Source: Sequoia sempervirens
Taxonomy: Eukaryota > Streptophyta > Pinopsida > Cupressales > Cupressaceae
Reading direction: 5' to 3'
Assembly: GCA_007258455.2 (NCBI GenBank)
Contig: VDFB02373365.1
Location: 223,361,353 to 223,425,352 of the forward strand
DNA length: 64,000 bases
The stretch's first letter is position 1. The number at the start of each line of letters is the position of its first letter. The position numbers and the translations under genes were made by a program. A model generated the notes under the pieces. That model saw nothing but the letters and a program-made list of their open reading frames with translations, was not told the DNA's origin and made no database searches. Below, in pieces: positions 22,813-34,215 of this stretch.

Positions 22813-23290
22813 GGTGACATAGAAGTAGGCAATCCCCAAGCGACCTCCAATAATGACCAAACTATCTTCAAGAATCCTTTGCAAGACCATAGATTGGGAA
22901 AGCCCTCCAATTCATGTACCAAGATCAATGACCAAGACAATTACACTTGTGTCACCCATGAATATACCATGAATAATATATGAGCCTTAGATAACAATTT
23001 CTATACAATTACAATCAAGAACCAATCAAAGTGTGCAGTTACAACCCAAAGAACCAAAGTAATCTTACAAGGAGCTCCTACTAAATGACAGTCAAAATAT
23101 CAATACAATATTTTAGACCATTTGGGAAAGACACCCACACAAATACACATCCTTGACCTACTTCGCATATCTCCTGAACAAAAATCCATCTTGGATAAGG
23201 CCTTGCAAGAAAATTTTGTACACACAATTTAACTTAATGTTAATCAATTCTAGGAAATAGTGGGATACTTAGTTGTTAACACCCACCATG
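22813..23290 (+). pseudogene. G1 region between gag knuckle and protease, part 1
   Basis: Short readable pieces in shifting frames, such as NPQATSNNDQTIFKNPLQDH and TIKNQSKCAVTTQRTKV, correspond to the T1 text ITIKGTHAEDCVVTTRGSKV and to T0 VTIKGPPTDYGVTT. This is a conserved stretch of unknown role. It is cut by A3 and resumes at 24098. Confidence 0.55.
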
Positions 23291-24093
23291 GGGTGTGTGC
23301 AGGATCATGATGGTCCAAAAAGTGGCGATATGATGGGTACGTGTAGGGTATGTGGCTGACGACATTTTTCTAACCCAAAATTGATGAAACAAAAAGGTTT
23401 TTTAAAGGAGATTCTCAGCTTTCCACCAATATAAATTATGCTTTACTTTGAATTTAATAAATAATTATTATCCATTTTCTATTTGAATTAAGAATAAAGC
23501 CTTGATTGATAGCTGATTGAAAAACGTCTATAGCTTTCAAACGGTATCACATTTTTTGAATATGAAACTTGTGTCACATTCTATGCTTCACATTCTATAG
23601 GATTAATTTTTTTTTTTTTAATTTCATGAAGTTTTGACCAAGTTAAGGTGGTCAGACATACGAGCTTTTATATTTTTAAAAATTTGTAATAAAAAATTCA
23701 TAATTAATTATTTACTAGCAAAAAAATTACAAAAAAATATGCATCACATTGGGACACGATTCCTCTACTTATATCTAAAATATTATAAAAACATATTATC
23801 ATTTTATTGTCATTAAGGTGGCCAGACAGACACCTACTTATTTTTTGCCTGAAATTTAAGTACTACTCCATTGAAATTTCAAATTTTCACCAAATAGATT
23901 TTTTCTTTTTGTAAATAAACTAGGTAGTATTTTAGAAACTACATTCAATTTGATACATATTCTATTCTTACATATTTTTGAAATAATATAGATAACTTAT
24001 TCAATTTTTTACGTCAAGTTGTCTAACTCTGATTTTTCTAAATATTTTGCCACTTAAGGGCCTGCTTTTTCCATGATGATCCTGCACATACCC
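23291..24093 (-). mobile_element. A3, small TIR element (MITE-like)
   Basis: 803 bp, inverted relative to A1 and A2. Termini are GGGTGTGTGCAGGATCAT and ATGATCCTGCACATACCC. Flanked by CATG at 23287-23290 and 24094-24097, an exact 4-bp duplication. G1 coding text resumes beyond it, so the insertion is later than G1. An open frame at 23634-23816 is AT-rich noise. Confidence 0.92.
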
Positions 24094-24097
24094 CATG

Positions 24098-24660
24098 CTA
24101 CCTTCTCCAACAATGAATTCTTGTTGAGAAATCGTAACCATAATGATCTTTTACACCTTGAAGTCTTTCATAAAACATAAAATCAAACGATTCACAGTAT
24201 ATGGTGGAGCAGGATTGAATATTTGCACCCTAAAATTGGTCATGACAATTGAATTCTCTGATGTTTGTGTGGATGCATAGACAAATATTATCATAAAGGC
24301 TTATGATGATGTGAAACACTCTTCTAAGGGTGTGATTTCATTACATATCAGAGTTGGACCCACCATGTTAGATACAATATTCCAGTGTTGGATCTCAAAC
24401 TTCCATACAATATCCTCCTTGGCCAACTACAGATTTATTCCATGAATGTCATCCCCTCCACATACCACCAATGCTTTAAATTTCCCCATAATGGCATCGA
24501 AATCACAATAGTTGGTGATCCCAATCCCTTTCAATATTGTAGCAATTTAAGAGGGACATCTGAACAACAAGTGTCCATTAATTAGGAAAGCCCATCATCC
24601 ACCTCATCCCATTATATTGATCCTTCCACTTTGACCAAGGAATCCACATGCACCATCCCA
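24098..24660 (+). pseudogene. pol: G1 aspartic protease
   Basis: The active-site region reads VYGGAGLNICTL (about 24198-24233) where T0 has VDGFSGVNICTL; the catalytic Asp codon appears changed to Tyr. Downstream are LDLKLPYNILLGQLQIYSMN and STYHQCFKFPHNG (24385-24490), the LPYNILLG-x-PWI motif of Tat proteases. Stops and a frameshift separate the two halves. The protease matures Gag-Pol. Confidence 0.7.
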
Positions 24661-24939
24661 TCTTCTGAATCCAAGGTCCAGATTCAAGACAAAGGGTGTG
24701 GAGAATACCACATGAAAACCTCTTATTGTATCAACAAGCTACCAGTATCTCTGAAATCCCATGGAAAGCCTTCTCCTATCAAAAAAGATCCCAAAGTCAT
24801 TATCTGAGCATCTCCCACTAGAACCTTCACTAAATGGGGAGAATTGAGCAAAAAAGCTATTGTCGAAGAGGATATTTCCACATGGATATACAAAGAGGAA
24901 GAAGACATTGCACCTCTATGGATCCCAACTGAGCAATAT

Positions 24940-25090
24940 GGTAAAGGCTTCAAGATTATGAGACGTAAGGGTTATGATGGACACGATGGACTTGGTCTAC
25001 ATTAGAATGGAATGATAGAGCCCTTAATACCTCCTGAGTTTACAAAGAATAGAGGGTTATGGTACGAACCACCAAAAGTAATTGCTCTTA
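24940..25090 (+). pseudogene. G1 G-patch-like motif
   Basis: GKGFKIMRRKGYDGHDGLG followed by LHQNGMIEPLIPPEF lies between protease and RT. It matches the G-patch pattern (G-x-x-ML-x-x-x-GW-x-x-GQGLG-x-x-x-x-G-x-x-x-P) and its counterparts in T1 and T0. G-patch motifs bind nucleic acid or stimulate helicases, and also occur after the protease of betaretroviruses. Confidence 0.6.
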
Positions 25091-25299
25091 GTACTAAGGT
25101 GTTATCAGGTGAGGATGTTAATGCTTCAAAAGATATTGAGAAATATTAGTAGTACTATGTTGAAGTTGACTCTAATGAATGGAAATGGGACACTTGCACA
25201 TCTAGCGACTATGACCTAGATGAGACTTTCCAAGAACTTGACTTATCCAATTCCTTGACCAAATTCATGAACAACAAATCTTAGATCGATTCCTTTTGG

Positions 25300-25864
25300 G
25301 ATCCAAACGATGCCTCCATTTTCACCATATCCACATATTCATTTAACCTTAACAATACCAATGATGGCATTCCTTTAGTATACCCACAATTAATAGATTG
25401 GGATCAATAAGGACCACCTAACTTGGACATATTTGAAAACAATGAAGTGATAGCTGAGTTCATGGGAATTCAAGAAGGTATACCCAATGTGGATCATAAA
25501 GCAAGTTTACTATAGATCTTGACAATGCATCCTACTTTGGGGAATCTATCCCACCCTCTAGTCACAAAAGTGAAAATTATAAATAAAGAAAGGAAAGGTC
25601 TTTAGGTAAAAACAAAAAGGTTCCTCTAGACCAAGAAAAAGTAAAAAGAATGGACGTATCTTAGGGTGAAAACCTCCTTGAGGTGCCAAAGGTCGATGGA
25701 GGGTTGGACATACTCCCTATAAGTCAAGATAAATCACCCTGACTAGTAGAGAAATCCATGGAATTCAACATTGGTATTGATGAGAATCCTAGAATCATCA
25801 ATTTTGCAAAATCTTTGATAGAAATGAAGAAACCAAAATTTCATACTTCATTTATAGAAAGATA
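25300..25864 (+). pseudogene. G1 conserved linker of unknown function
   Basis: VYPQLIDWDQ-stop-GPPNLDIFENNEVIAEFMGIQ and VDHKAS correspond to T1 39388-40101 and T0 63503-63994. The frame is lost after about 25520, and pieces such as GENLLEVPKVDGGLDILPIS (25668-25730) still align to GENLSKAPTDEGFNLPLSAI of T0. No known domain is recognised. Confidence 0.6.
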
Positions 25865-26542
25865 AATTAACTTCTCTTGGTCTTATGCTGACATGCTCGG
25901 ATTGGATCCCGAGTTGGTGTTACATCATTTACCATTGTTCCCTAATGCCAAACTAGTCAAATAGAAGCTAAGAAAAATGCATCCCTAGATTGCACTATTT
26001 GTAAAATTACAGTTAAATAAGTTATTAGACATTTGTTTCATTCGACCCATTGACTATGTGAAATGGGTTCCCAATCTAGTGCCTATGATAAAACCAATAG
26101 GTGAAATTAAAAATTATGCCAATTTCAGAGATTTGAATAAAGCATGTCCTAAGGATGAACTTCCATTGCCCAACATTAACATTATAGTAGATCTGATGGT
26201 AGGGTATGAGATGCTATCACTTATGAATGGTTTCTCTGGATATAATTGGATTAGGATTGTGCCCAAAGCTCAACATAAGATAGCTTTTACCTGCCCTTAG
26301 GGAACATATTGTTGGAATGTTATGCCATTTGGTTTGAAATATGTCAGAGCAACATATTAGCGAGCTATGACTACATTTTTTCATGACTTCATGCACACGC
26401 TTATGGAGGATTATGTAGATGACTTATTAGCAAAATCAGTATCAAGGGGTGACCAACTATGAGTGCTAGATGAGATTTTGAAAATATTGGAAGAATAGAA
26501 GGTTAGGTTGAACCAAAAGAATTATGTTTTTGGGATAACTTC
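25865..26542 (+). pseudogene. pol: G1 reverse transcriptase, truncated
   Basis: INFSWSYADMLGLDPELVLHH precedes the RT proper. FRDLNKACPKDELPLPNI, MNGFSGYNWIRIV, then YVDDLLAKS (YVDD at 26412-26423) identify a Ty3/gypsy RT of Tat type. At least five stops, all compatible with CAG/CAA/TGG changes. It is cut at ...YVFGITS by the C1 LTR. RNase H and integrase are missing. Confidence 0.88.
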
Positions 26543-27874
26543 TATTGAGAATGTGTGTCTCAAACTCATTGGTGAAACCTTAGTCTTGTTGCTCAGACTT
26601 CTGAAAGTGTTGGTTTATGCCTGAATCGCTATACCATTGGGTGCTTGTGAGAGAGGTGTGGGATGGTAGTGTTTACCACCATCCTATGGGAGCCTTTAGC
26701 TATCCAACAGTAGTGGGGTGAAATGTTTTTGTTCTTCCTTCACCGCGGTACTGCAAAGGTTCTCTTCAAGTGATGCGGGTTGGTGGTGTTACATTCCACC
26801 CTACACTGGTTCATAGAGAGGTTGGCGGTATGGAAATAATGTACCTTCCATCCCACAATAGTCTTGCATTTGGCCTGTGGCAATACGGTGTTGTTACTGT
26901 CGACCTGCGAGGGTCTATAGTTGGTGCTTGCAGTAGAGTTGTGGTTTGGCAGAATGGTAAACTTGAGTCCCACGAAGGCTTGTAATATGGCTTGCGGTAT
27001 GGCGGTTAAGCTTGGAAATGATAGGAAAGGGTGCAACAATGTGATGGTCAAACATTAATGAACAAGTGGCAAGCTGACATGTGGTATGGAGTCATTTGTT
27101 AATTTCACATCGTTGTTGTGAATCAACAATTCATTGGACTGACATTTGAAAACTAAGGCCGATAGTTGTATTTACTTGACAATGATGCAACTGAACTTGT
27201 TTGCTCATTGGTTGGTAAATTGATACTCTGACATAGAGTTGTTTAGCCAGTCTAAAGGAATATAGAATGAATGTTGTATTTATATGACGATTTTGGAAAA
27301 ATTCAAAAAAGTGAGGGAAAAGAATGTGAAGGTTGGGTTGGCTGTGAGGCTGGCTAGTGAGGCCATGAGGCTGGCTGAGAGAGTGGACTGGTTAGAGGAG
27401 ATGGATTTGTATTGTATGTTGTGTGAGATTATTGTAATAGTGTGAGGATCATGAACTGTTATTCTATCAAATATTTCTCCAAGATTAACAAGATGTAACT
27501 TTGTAAAGGCTTAGAGCCTATGATTGTATTTGTAATCATTTTCGTTGTTGAATAATACAATGGTGATCTAGGCTTTTAGAGTGTGGGGTTTTTTACCCGT
27601 AAGAGTTTTCCGTATATAAATATGTGTGTTCATGTTTTATGTTTCATCTTTCTTGGTTATTGGTTTTTCTTGTTGAATTTGTTAATGGTGTTGTTTAGAA
27701 CTGGTTGATTTGCATGAGCTTCTCTCATAAGGTTTAATGTGGGAAATGAGCTATCTTTGTTTCCACTTTATGGCATAGTAGTACATGTATTTGAGGAAAT
27801 CTAATAGAATAAGGCTAACGAAGGCACTACTGATATTGGATGTTTCTTTTTGAGATGACTGTTATTTCCCTACA
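26543..27874 (+). repeat. C1 5' LTR
   Basis: The start TATTGAGAATGTGTGTCTCA aligns to TGTTGGAATATTGCCTCA of C2. The end is TTTCCCTACA. The R/U5 part (GTTGAATAATACAATGG, GTGTGGGGTTTTTTACCCG) is shared with C2, but the middle U3 part is different: palindromic ACCACCATCC/GGATGGTAGT words replace the CCGAC motif patchwork of C2. Confidence 0.7.
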
Positions 27875-27876
27875 AT

Positions 27877-27889
27877 TGGGATTAGAGCC
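27877..27889 (+). other. C1 primer binding site
   Basis: TGGGATTAGAGCC, two bases after the LTR; a degenerate form of TGGTATCAGAGCC used by copia elements (initiator tRNA-Met). Confidence 0.7.
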
Positions 27890-30800
27890 ATCTTTTGGGA
27901 TTTTCTTTTTTCTTGCATGTGCAGGTTTGTGAGTTGCATGTGTGCTTCTTTTAATTGCATGGAATCACATGTGGCTTGTATGTGCTTGCATGGTGAAGCA
28001 TGTAATATTTCTTGGTGTTTCAGTTCTATGTATTCCTTCTGTGAATATTTCTTAGTGTGGCAGACTTGAGGAAATCTAGAGGAATCAACTTATGAATTGA
28101 TCCTTTAATGATTAGAAGTTATTTCTTTTCTATTTGAGTTCCAAGAGACAACGCCGATCATGGAAGATGGTGAATATGGAGAGAATGGAGTTGGTTTTTT
28201 GTGACTTGTGGCTCCTGGTTGGTAGCGACATTATCTTGATGCATGGGGTGGAATATTTTTCTTTATGGTTGAGTTGCAGCAAAGCTTTCATATTGGGTGC
28301 CTATGTGTGAGGCTCCCTAATGATATGGAGAAGCTTGGTTTGTTATTCAGTCATGGAGAAATGTGCTTATGCTTATCTTTCCTAGTATTGGAAGGCACAG
28401 TTTTCTATTATCCCAATTGCATGTAGGCTATGGAGCTAATCATTGGGTGATTTGGAAGCTTCTAATATAGCCTGTCTATTTCAAATGCATGTACATGTTG
28501 GTGGTTTTAGATTTGGCCTGAAAAGGGCCTGGATTTCCTAAAGTACTGTTTCCTTTTAAGGATGATTTGTACTTGCATGGTTTTGTGATTTTGTAGGTTT
28601 TACACAGTCAAGCAAAACTTGTGGTTATGTGGAGCTGTTGTTAAGCTATTTTTTAGACCTTGGATTTTGGGGTGTGACTGGATAAGATAGTTGTAGTTCG
28701 GCATGGTATGAGGAGATAAGATGCTTTCTCTGTATGGGAGTCTTGGTATGTGATTTTTCACACAACATTATTTTGGTGTTACTTGTTGGCTTCCTAGACT
28801 ATGGTACTCCTTGTGGACGTGATTGGCGAATTGGATCTGAGAAGGATCTAGTGCTTGAGTCATGTTGTCTACAAGGTTAAATTATCTCTAATATCTCAAT
28901 TTTGTTGTTTCTAGTGCAATGATGGGTTTGCATGTTTTAGTGTTTAGATCTACAAGTTATGTAGTTGTATGGATTGATCACCCATTCAGTTGTAGTGGGA
29001 TAACTTGGAAGTGGACTATCTATATCCACAAGATTGTTTTTTCTGAAGATGCAGATTTCATTAGTTGACCTTGATTGTGGTCACTTGTGCATTGGTGTGT
29101 TTGCTTTGAGATGAGAGGTGTTGAGTACCTAAATAGTCAGTTATGGGAACCTATAGCATGTGAATCACGATGTCATAGATAGCTTGGGTACACTAGTTAG
29201 TGTAAGATTTTGACAATGATGGTTTTGTCTGCTTGGTTTGGAGATCTTGGTGTTGCTTGGCATTATTGTTAGATGGACATGTTGTATGGACCTGAAGGTT
29301 TTTTATATTAAAGCAGATGTTAGGTCATGATGCTTGGAAAGCTTGGGCGCCACAATTCAGTGGGAGCTTTAGCAATGACTGTGGATTCATCACTTAGTGG
29401 TGAATTATCTTCTTTAGTGTTGCAAATATTACTAGGAGGAGCTCTTAAATCTTATTGCTGCAAAAGATCTTTTTCGTATTTGGATGGACACTATTTGAAT
29501 ATGTGCAACATCTTGGAACCATGGAGGATTCTTTGAGTCTTTAGTTGAGGTGTTAGCAGTGCTTAATAGGTGATGTTGGTTTAGAGTTTGTTTCATGTCA
29601 TGGTATAATCTTGTTTATGCATTATAGTTTTGGCATAATGCATTACTCTTGAGTCCTTGGTATGTTCACTTGAAGCATGGTATCTCCCAAGGGGGATGGT
29701 AAGATCATGATGTCATGATAAGTTCTTGATTCAAATGATTGGAGCTTTGGCAGTGGTCTGGTGATTCTTTGTGTATTGGGTGCATTGGTCATATGCTTGA
29801 GAACTTCATGATAAGTGTAGTGTAGATTAGAGTTCAACATGGGATGATTGTTTGCAGGTGCTCATGGATACATGAAGAATAACGTGAGGTTTTAATTCTC
29901 TTGAGATGAGAGAAGTGTTGTTGATGGTTACTCCTGGTGAGTTTTTCAGTAGAAAGTCTGAGGAGCCTACACCTTGGTTGGATGTGAGTTCAATAGAGAC
30001 CAATGAGGAGATTTCTCTTGGAGAAGTCATGAAGACTTGGTTACCTTGGAGGAACATTCTAATTCCCCACTCTTGGTCTACTCGACAGTTTATTTGAGAG
30101 GTATTTTCCCATTATATCTTTTAGATGTGTTTATGCTTTCTTTCATGGATATGGATCTTGAGCTATTGATAGTTAGTTCTGGAGGGTTCATTTTGAGGGA
30201 TGTTATAGCATGGTTATCTCCTTATGCACTGCGAATACTTTCATTGATGTTGAGTTAGGAGATTCCTTTGGAATTTTTCTTGAAATGGGAAATGAAGTAG
30301 TTTGATCTTCTTTGAGAAGCTTACATCTATTTGTTATGTTTGATCTTGGAGATTGGATTGTTGGATGTTGTTATAGGTCTTCTCTTGGGATTGTGAAGGA
30401 GATCTTATTTGACATAGTTTGCATTTAGAGGTGTATGTAGGAGGATTTTTCTATAGGTATATGATGTGTAGAGGTGCTCTCTTTGGTTTCACATTATATT
30501 GGTTTGAGGTTGTTCTTTATCTCTTTCCTTTTTTGGGTGTGGAGAACTTGGGAGAGTTGTGTAGACTTGCGGTGAGAGTTGTTATTATATTTTTTTGCAC
30601 ATGTCATTGTGGATGGTTCCTTGAAACTACATGTTTACACTCTCTATGATGCTATTGGTAGACTTGGTATTCCTTGATTCAGTACCTATGAAGTGGAAGC
30701 TCCTAGATTTGTTTCATCTTCTTCAATTGGTTGGCACATGGAGCTTGTTTTGTTGTTGATGGGTTGGCTAAGTTGTTGGCATGAGTTTACTGCTATTGAT

Positions 30801-31198
30801 ACCTTAGAGGTATGTGTGATTGGATGGAGTAGGACTTGTTGTGTGTGCTATTTTCAATCATGTGGGTTGATCATTTGGATGGGAGCAGTTAGTTTTCTAG
30901 TTGCTATTCTAGTTGATGTTCTATCTTGTTTCTAGAGAATGAATTCATGGTTGTGTTATAGTTGAGGTTTGAAGTTGATATTTCTTCTATATAGCGTGTG
31001 AGCACAGTGAAGTGGCAGCAACATGTTATAGTATTTTCTATCATTTGGATTTGGTGCTTATTTTCTATAGATTGGTGCATATACACCTTGGCTCATTCCT
31101 TGTCCTGTAGTGGATGGTTGGAACTATTGCCTAAGTTGGTCAAAATCTTGGATGTTGGTGCAGATGTCTTAGCTGGAGCACAAGAGCATTGTTTGAGA
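27890..31198 (+). other. C1 internal region, non-coding
   Basis: Aligns along its length with 46691-49630 of C2, for example around GAATATTTCTTAG, GGTGCCTATGTGTGAGGCTC and the CATTGGTGTG segment. No gag zinc knuckle, protease, integrase or RT motif is seen in any frame. Confidence 0.65.
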
Positions 31199-31220
31199 TT
31201 CTTATTATTATTGTAATGAA
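31199..31220. other. C1/G2 junction
   Basis: Between the last C1 homology (TTTGAG) and the assumed LTR2 start. The exact edge is unclear; TG dinucleotides at 31212, 31217 and 31221 are all possible starts. Confidence 0.4.
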
Positions 31221-32628
31221 TGTATTATGGTAATTAGGCATCCAAATTTAATCACTTCCATATGATTAAATTTATTGTTTCTGCGTCTATCATAGTAATA
31301 TTAATTTATTAAATTAATATCGCACCCTTTGTCTCATACCGATAAAGTATTTAATTTAATAATTGACACTTTGTCTTTTACCTTATTCCTCTCTAAATTA
31401 AATAAATACACTAATTTATTTAATTTAGTCATTCCTTCTCTTTTTGATTTAAAAATCAAATTAAAATTCCTCACTTTCTCTCTCCTTGTCACATCCTCCA
31501 TAACCTCACCCTAATCTGAATTAATTTAATTAATTCAAGGTTATGATGTGCATCCTCTTAATCAAAGATTAATGTCACATCCTCCTACATTTGCCACTTG
31601 CCTCTAATCTTCTGTTAATTAGCCTAATCCAATATTTGCACAACCTTAATCAAAGTCATTAGCTAAATTTAGCACCACTTTTTGGTCAATTCTTCCATTT
31701 TTCCTTTTTGATTATTAACACCCTTTCCCATGTGAATTTTTAATTCACATTTATTTTCCCTAGATTCCTCTCCTTTAAATGTGAATTTTTAATTCACATC
31801 ATTCTTCCGCTTTAGAACCTTGACTTGTCACAATTTCCACATGTGACCAAGTCCCACCTTTTGAAGCCCACCTTTTACCCTCTAGATCATCCTAGGAATG
31901 TGAATTTTTAATTCACATTTATATCCCCAACCACCTTTCCTTTTCCCATGTAGATTTTTGAGGAATTCCAAAATTCCTCAAATGTCCCTTTCACTCCCAC
32001 TTGGGGACAAGAAATCCCCTTTGTGGAAATCTTCTCACTCCCCAAGGTGCTTGTCCTTCCTCCACTTCATGTACCTTTTTGACACCTCACTTACACCTCA
32101 TCTTCTCTTGGCCACTTCACCATCCACATGTCAAGATGTGAGGGCTTGTGGGTTCTCAACCCACCATAGCCCTTCATCTTGACCTTGTTGGATCAATCTT
32201 GACCCTTGAATTCTCTAGAGAATTCAAGATCCTCTATAAATACCCCCTCTTCAAGGGCATTTGGGGGATTTTGGATTTTCATAACCTTATGTTGCCAATT
32301 TTCCTTCTCAAGACTTAGTCAATTTGCAACTACATGCTACCACTTTGTGCACTCAACCTATTTGCAATATCATCCATTTGCATTTTACATCCAAGCACAT
32401 AATAGTGATCTTCAATAGAGCCATCAAGGAGCACACAACCAATCCAAGCAAGGGCCAATCAAAGAGGTATCAACAACAAGGGGAAGGTAAACTATTTGTC
32501 TTACATTATCTACTCTTCTCATTGTTTTATCACTCTTTTGGCTAATCTTGAGGTGTTCTTGATATTTTGTTTTTCATAGTTTTTAGTTGTTATGCTCATT
32601 TAGAATAGCATAATATCAAGGGTATACA
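31221..32628 (+). repeat. G2 5' LTR (LTR2)
   Basis: Ends GGGTATACA, four bases before the PBS. Very similar to LTR1 from about 31700 onward. Three copies of the hairpin GTGAATT-TTT-AATTCAC lie at 31731, 31780 and 31899. A perfect 24-bp palindrome (half CTTGAATTCTCT) is at 32205-32228, then the TATA box CTCTATAAATACC at 32232-32244. Confidence 0.82.
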
Positions 32629-32632
32629 TTTC

Positions 32633-32648
32633 TGGCACGCCCGGTGGG
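32633..32648 (+). other. G2 primer binding site
   Basis: TGGCACGCCCGGTGGG, identical to the site of G1. Confidence 0.72.
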
Positions 32649-32849
32649 ACCCACAAACAGGCTCCCATATTTTATCGCGCTTTCCCCGTTGTTTGCTTTG
32701 CAGAACGCCACAGGCAGGGAAGCCACGCCCACTCTTCCGTTGTATACCACTTCCCATTTTTCACAAAAGTTGGGTGGCCACTCCATTTTCACAAAGGGCT
32801 GGCCACGCCTGTATGCTACCCCATTTTTACAAAAGCATGTTTCACGCCC

Positions 32850-33195
32850 CATTTTTCCGCAGAGGGGCGGCCACGCCCCATTTTTTCACAAAAGGGCGGC
32901 CACGCCCCATTTTTCACAGAAGGGCGGCCATGCCCCATTTTTCACAGAAGGGCGGCCACGCCCCATTTTCCATAGAAGGGCGGCCACACCCCATTTTCTA
33001 CAGAAGGGCGGCCATGCCCCATTTTTCACAGAAGGGCGGCCACGCCCCATTTTTCACAGAAGGGCGGCTACGCCCCTGTTTTGTTGCAGAAGGGCGGCTA
33101 CGCCCCTGTTTTGCTGCAGAAGGGTGGCTACGCCCCTGTTTTGCTACAGAAGGGCGGCTACGCCCCTGTTTTGCTACAGAAGGGCGACTGTGCCT
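32850..33195 (+). repeat. G2 leader minisatellite, first array
   Basis: The GGGCGG cores start at 32894, 32922, 32950, 32978, 33006, 33034 and 33062 (28-bp steps), then 33092, 33122, 33152 and 33182 (30-bp steps). Early units read AGGGCGGCCACGCCCCATTTT and later ones AGGGCGGCTACGCCCCTGTTT. Each unit holds a GGGCG/CGCCC stem. The long open frames through it (32644-33334) are repeat artefacts. Confidence 0.95.
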
Positions 33196-34007
33196 CCTAG
33201 AAGGTAAAATTGGTGTTCTGATTTCAGATTCAGTTGCTGTTTTTCTTATTAACATTGTTCTTGCAAGGACACATGTGTTTTGTGCTAACCTTTTGCAGCA
33301 TATTCTTGTGAAGTTGATGGAGAAAGCGGGATAAAATATCTAATATTTGCTTGCAGGGCTATCCGTTTGCTCCATTTTCTTTAAAATTATCCTTGCTATT
33401 TTCTAAAAACATAGCTTAATTAGGAGGAGTAATATTTGCTGCTTGCTGTTTTGTCTCTTTGTGTTACCCTAAGGGAGTAGTAGCTTGTTTCTGCTTTCCC
33501 CTTGCACTTCGTGTGAGCCTGGGGAGTAGTTGGAAGCGGTTATTGCTTTCTTCATAGTGGGACCTGCTTGGGGATTTCATCACCCCAAGGGACGATTCCA
33601 ACCACGCGTACCGGTGGGGTATACAAAGGGGGGAGAGCAAAAGTTGTACCCCAATCCAGTCACGTCGTAATTGGCGGAGCGTCGAAGCTAGGGTGATACC
33701 TAGATAGATGTGAAGAGTTGGTCCGAGCCCTTCAATATCTTGCTGGGGTTCCCGACTCACGCTTGTGACGGGCTGGTGTTCACGGTTGTGCCTCACGTAC
33801 CGAGAGTATATCGAGGACTCCCTAGATACCTTGTGCATCCTAGATTAAGACCACTTTGGCCACACCCTTAACACTAATTATAGGGTTGTATTTGTTTGAG
33901 TGCTTTCTTGTGAAAAAACCAGTGAATTCCTAACAATTTGGCCTTATCATTATCGTTTTAAAGTCCTTGCCATAGCCATTTACATCAAACCAAGCCTCTG
34001 GTCCACC
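33196..34007 (+). other. G2 leader between the two minisatellites
   Basis: No convincing gene. It contains CCCCTTGCACTTCGTGTGAG near 33500, shared with the T0 leader. The open frame 33464-33838 on the other strand has no recognisable family. Confidence 0.5.
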
Positions 34008-34215
34008 GCAGAAGTGCAATTACGCCCCTATTTTTGCTGCAGAAGTGCAATTACGCCCCTGTTTTTGCTGCAGAAGTGCAATTACGCCCCTGTTTTTGCT
34101 ATAGAAGTGCAATTATGCCCCTGTTTTTGCTGCAAAAGTGCAATTACACCCCTATTTTTGCTGCAGAAGTGCAATTACGCCCCTGTTTTGCTGCAAAGGT
34201 GCAATTACGCCCTCC
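34008..34215 (+). repeat. G2 leader minisatellite, second array
   Basis: Seven units, mostly 31 bp, starting at 34011, 34042, 34073, 34104, 34135, 34166 and 34196. The unit is AGAAGTGCAATTACGCCCCT followed by GTTTTTGCTGC. Its second half is the same as the 30-bp units of the first array, so the two arrays share an ancestor. Confidence 0.95.

Larger units (their letters stand above)
19946..26542 (+). mobile_element. G1, Tat-type Ty3/gypsy element, 3' end missing
   Basis: 5' LTR, PBS, minisatellite leader, gap, gag, protease, G-patch-like motif, linker and RT follow in order on the + strand. A3 interrupts it at 23291-24093, and C1 cuts off everything after the RT at 26543. The same LTR family flanks G2. 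Dense stops show it is old. Confidence 0.8.
26543..31198 (+). mobile_element. C1, non-coding copia-derived element, 3' end missing
   Basis: 5' LTR, methionine-type PBS and about 3.3 kb of internal sequence homologous to the C2 internals, with no gag or pol. It interrupts the G1 RT. Homology to C2 stops near 31198, where G2 begins, so the polypurine tract and 3' LTR are absent. Open frames (for example 29327-29536, 30419-30935) are short and not conserved in frame in C2. Confidence 0.75.

Noticed and set aside
31198..32628. LTR2 as the 3' LTR of G1, giving a tandem G1-G2 array
   Set aside because: The sequence before LTR2 is C1, with no polypurine tract or G1 pol end, so the tandem reading is not supported.
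32644..33334. Overlapping open frames of 187 and 213 codons
   Set aside because: They read through the 28/30-bp minisatellite, whose unit lengths keep frames open by chance; the arginine/proline-rich repeats are translation artefacts.
32850..34215. Regular repeats that might be taken for a CRISPR array
   Set aside because: Units are contiguous with no unique spacers, and the context is a plant retrotransposon leader.
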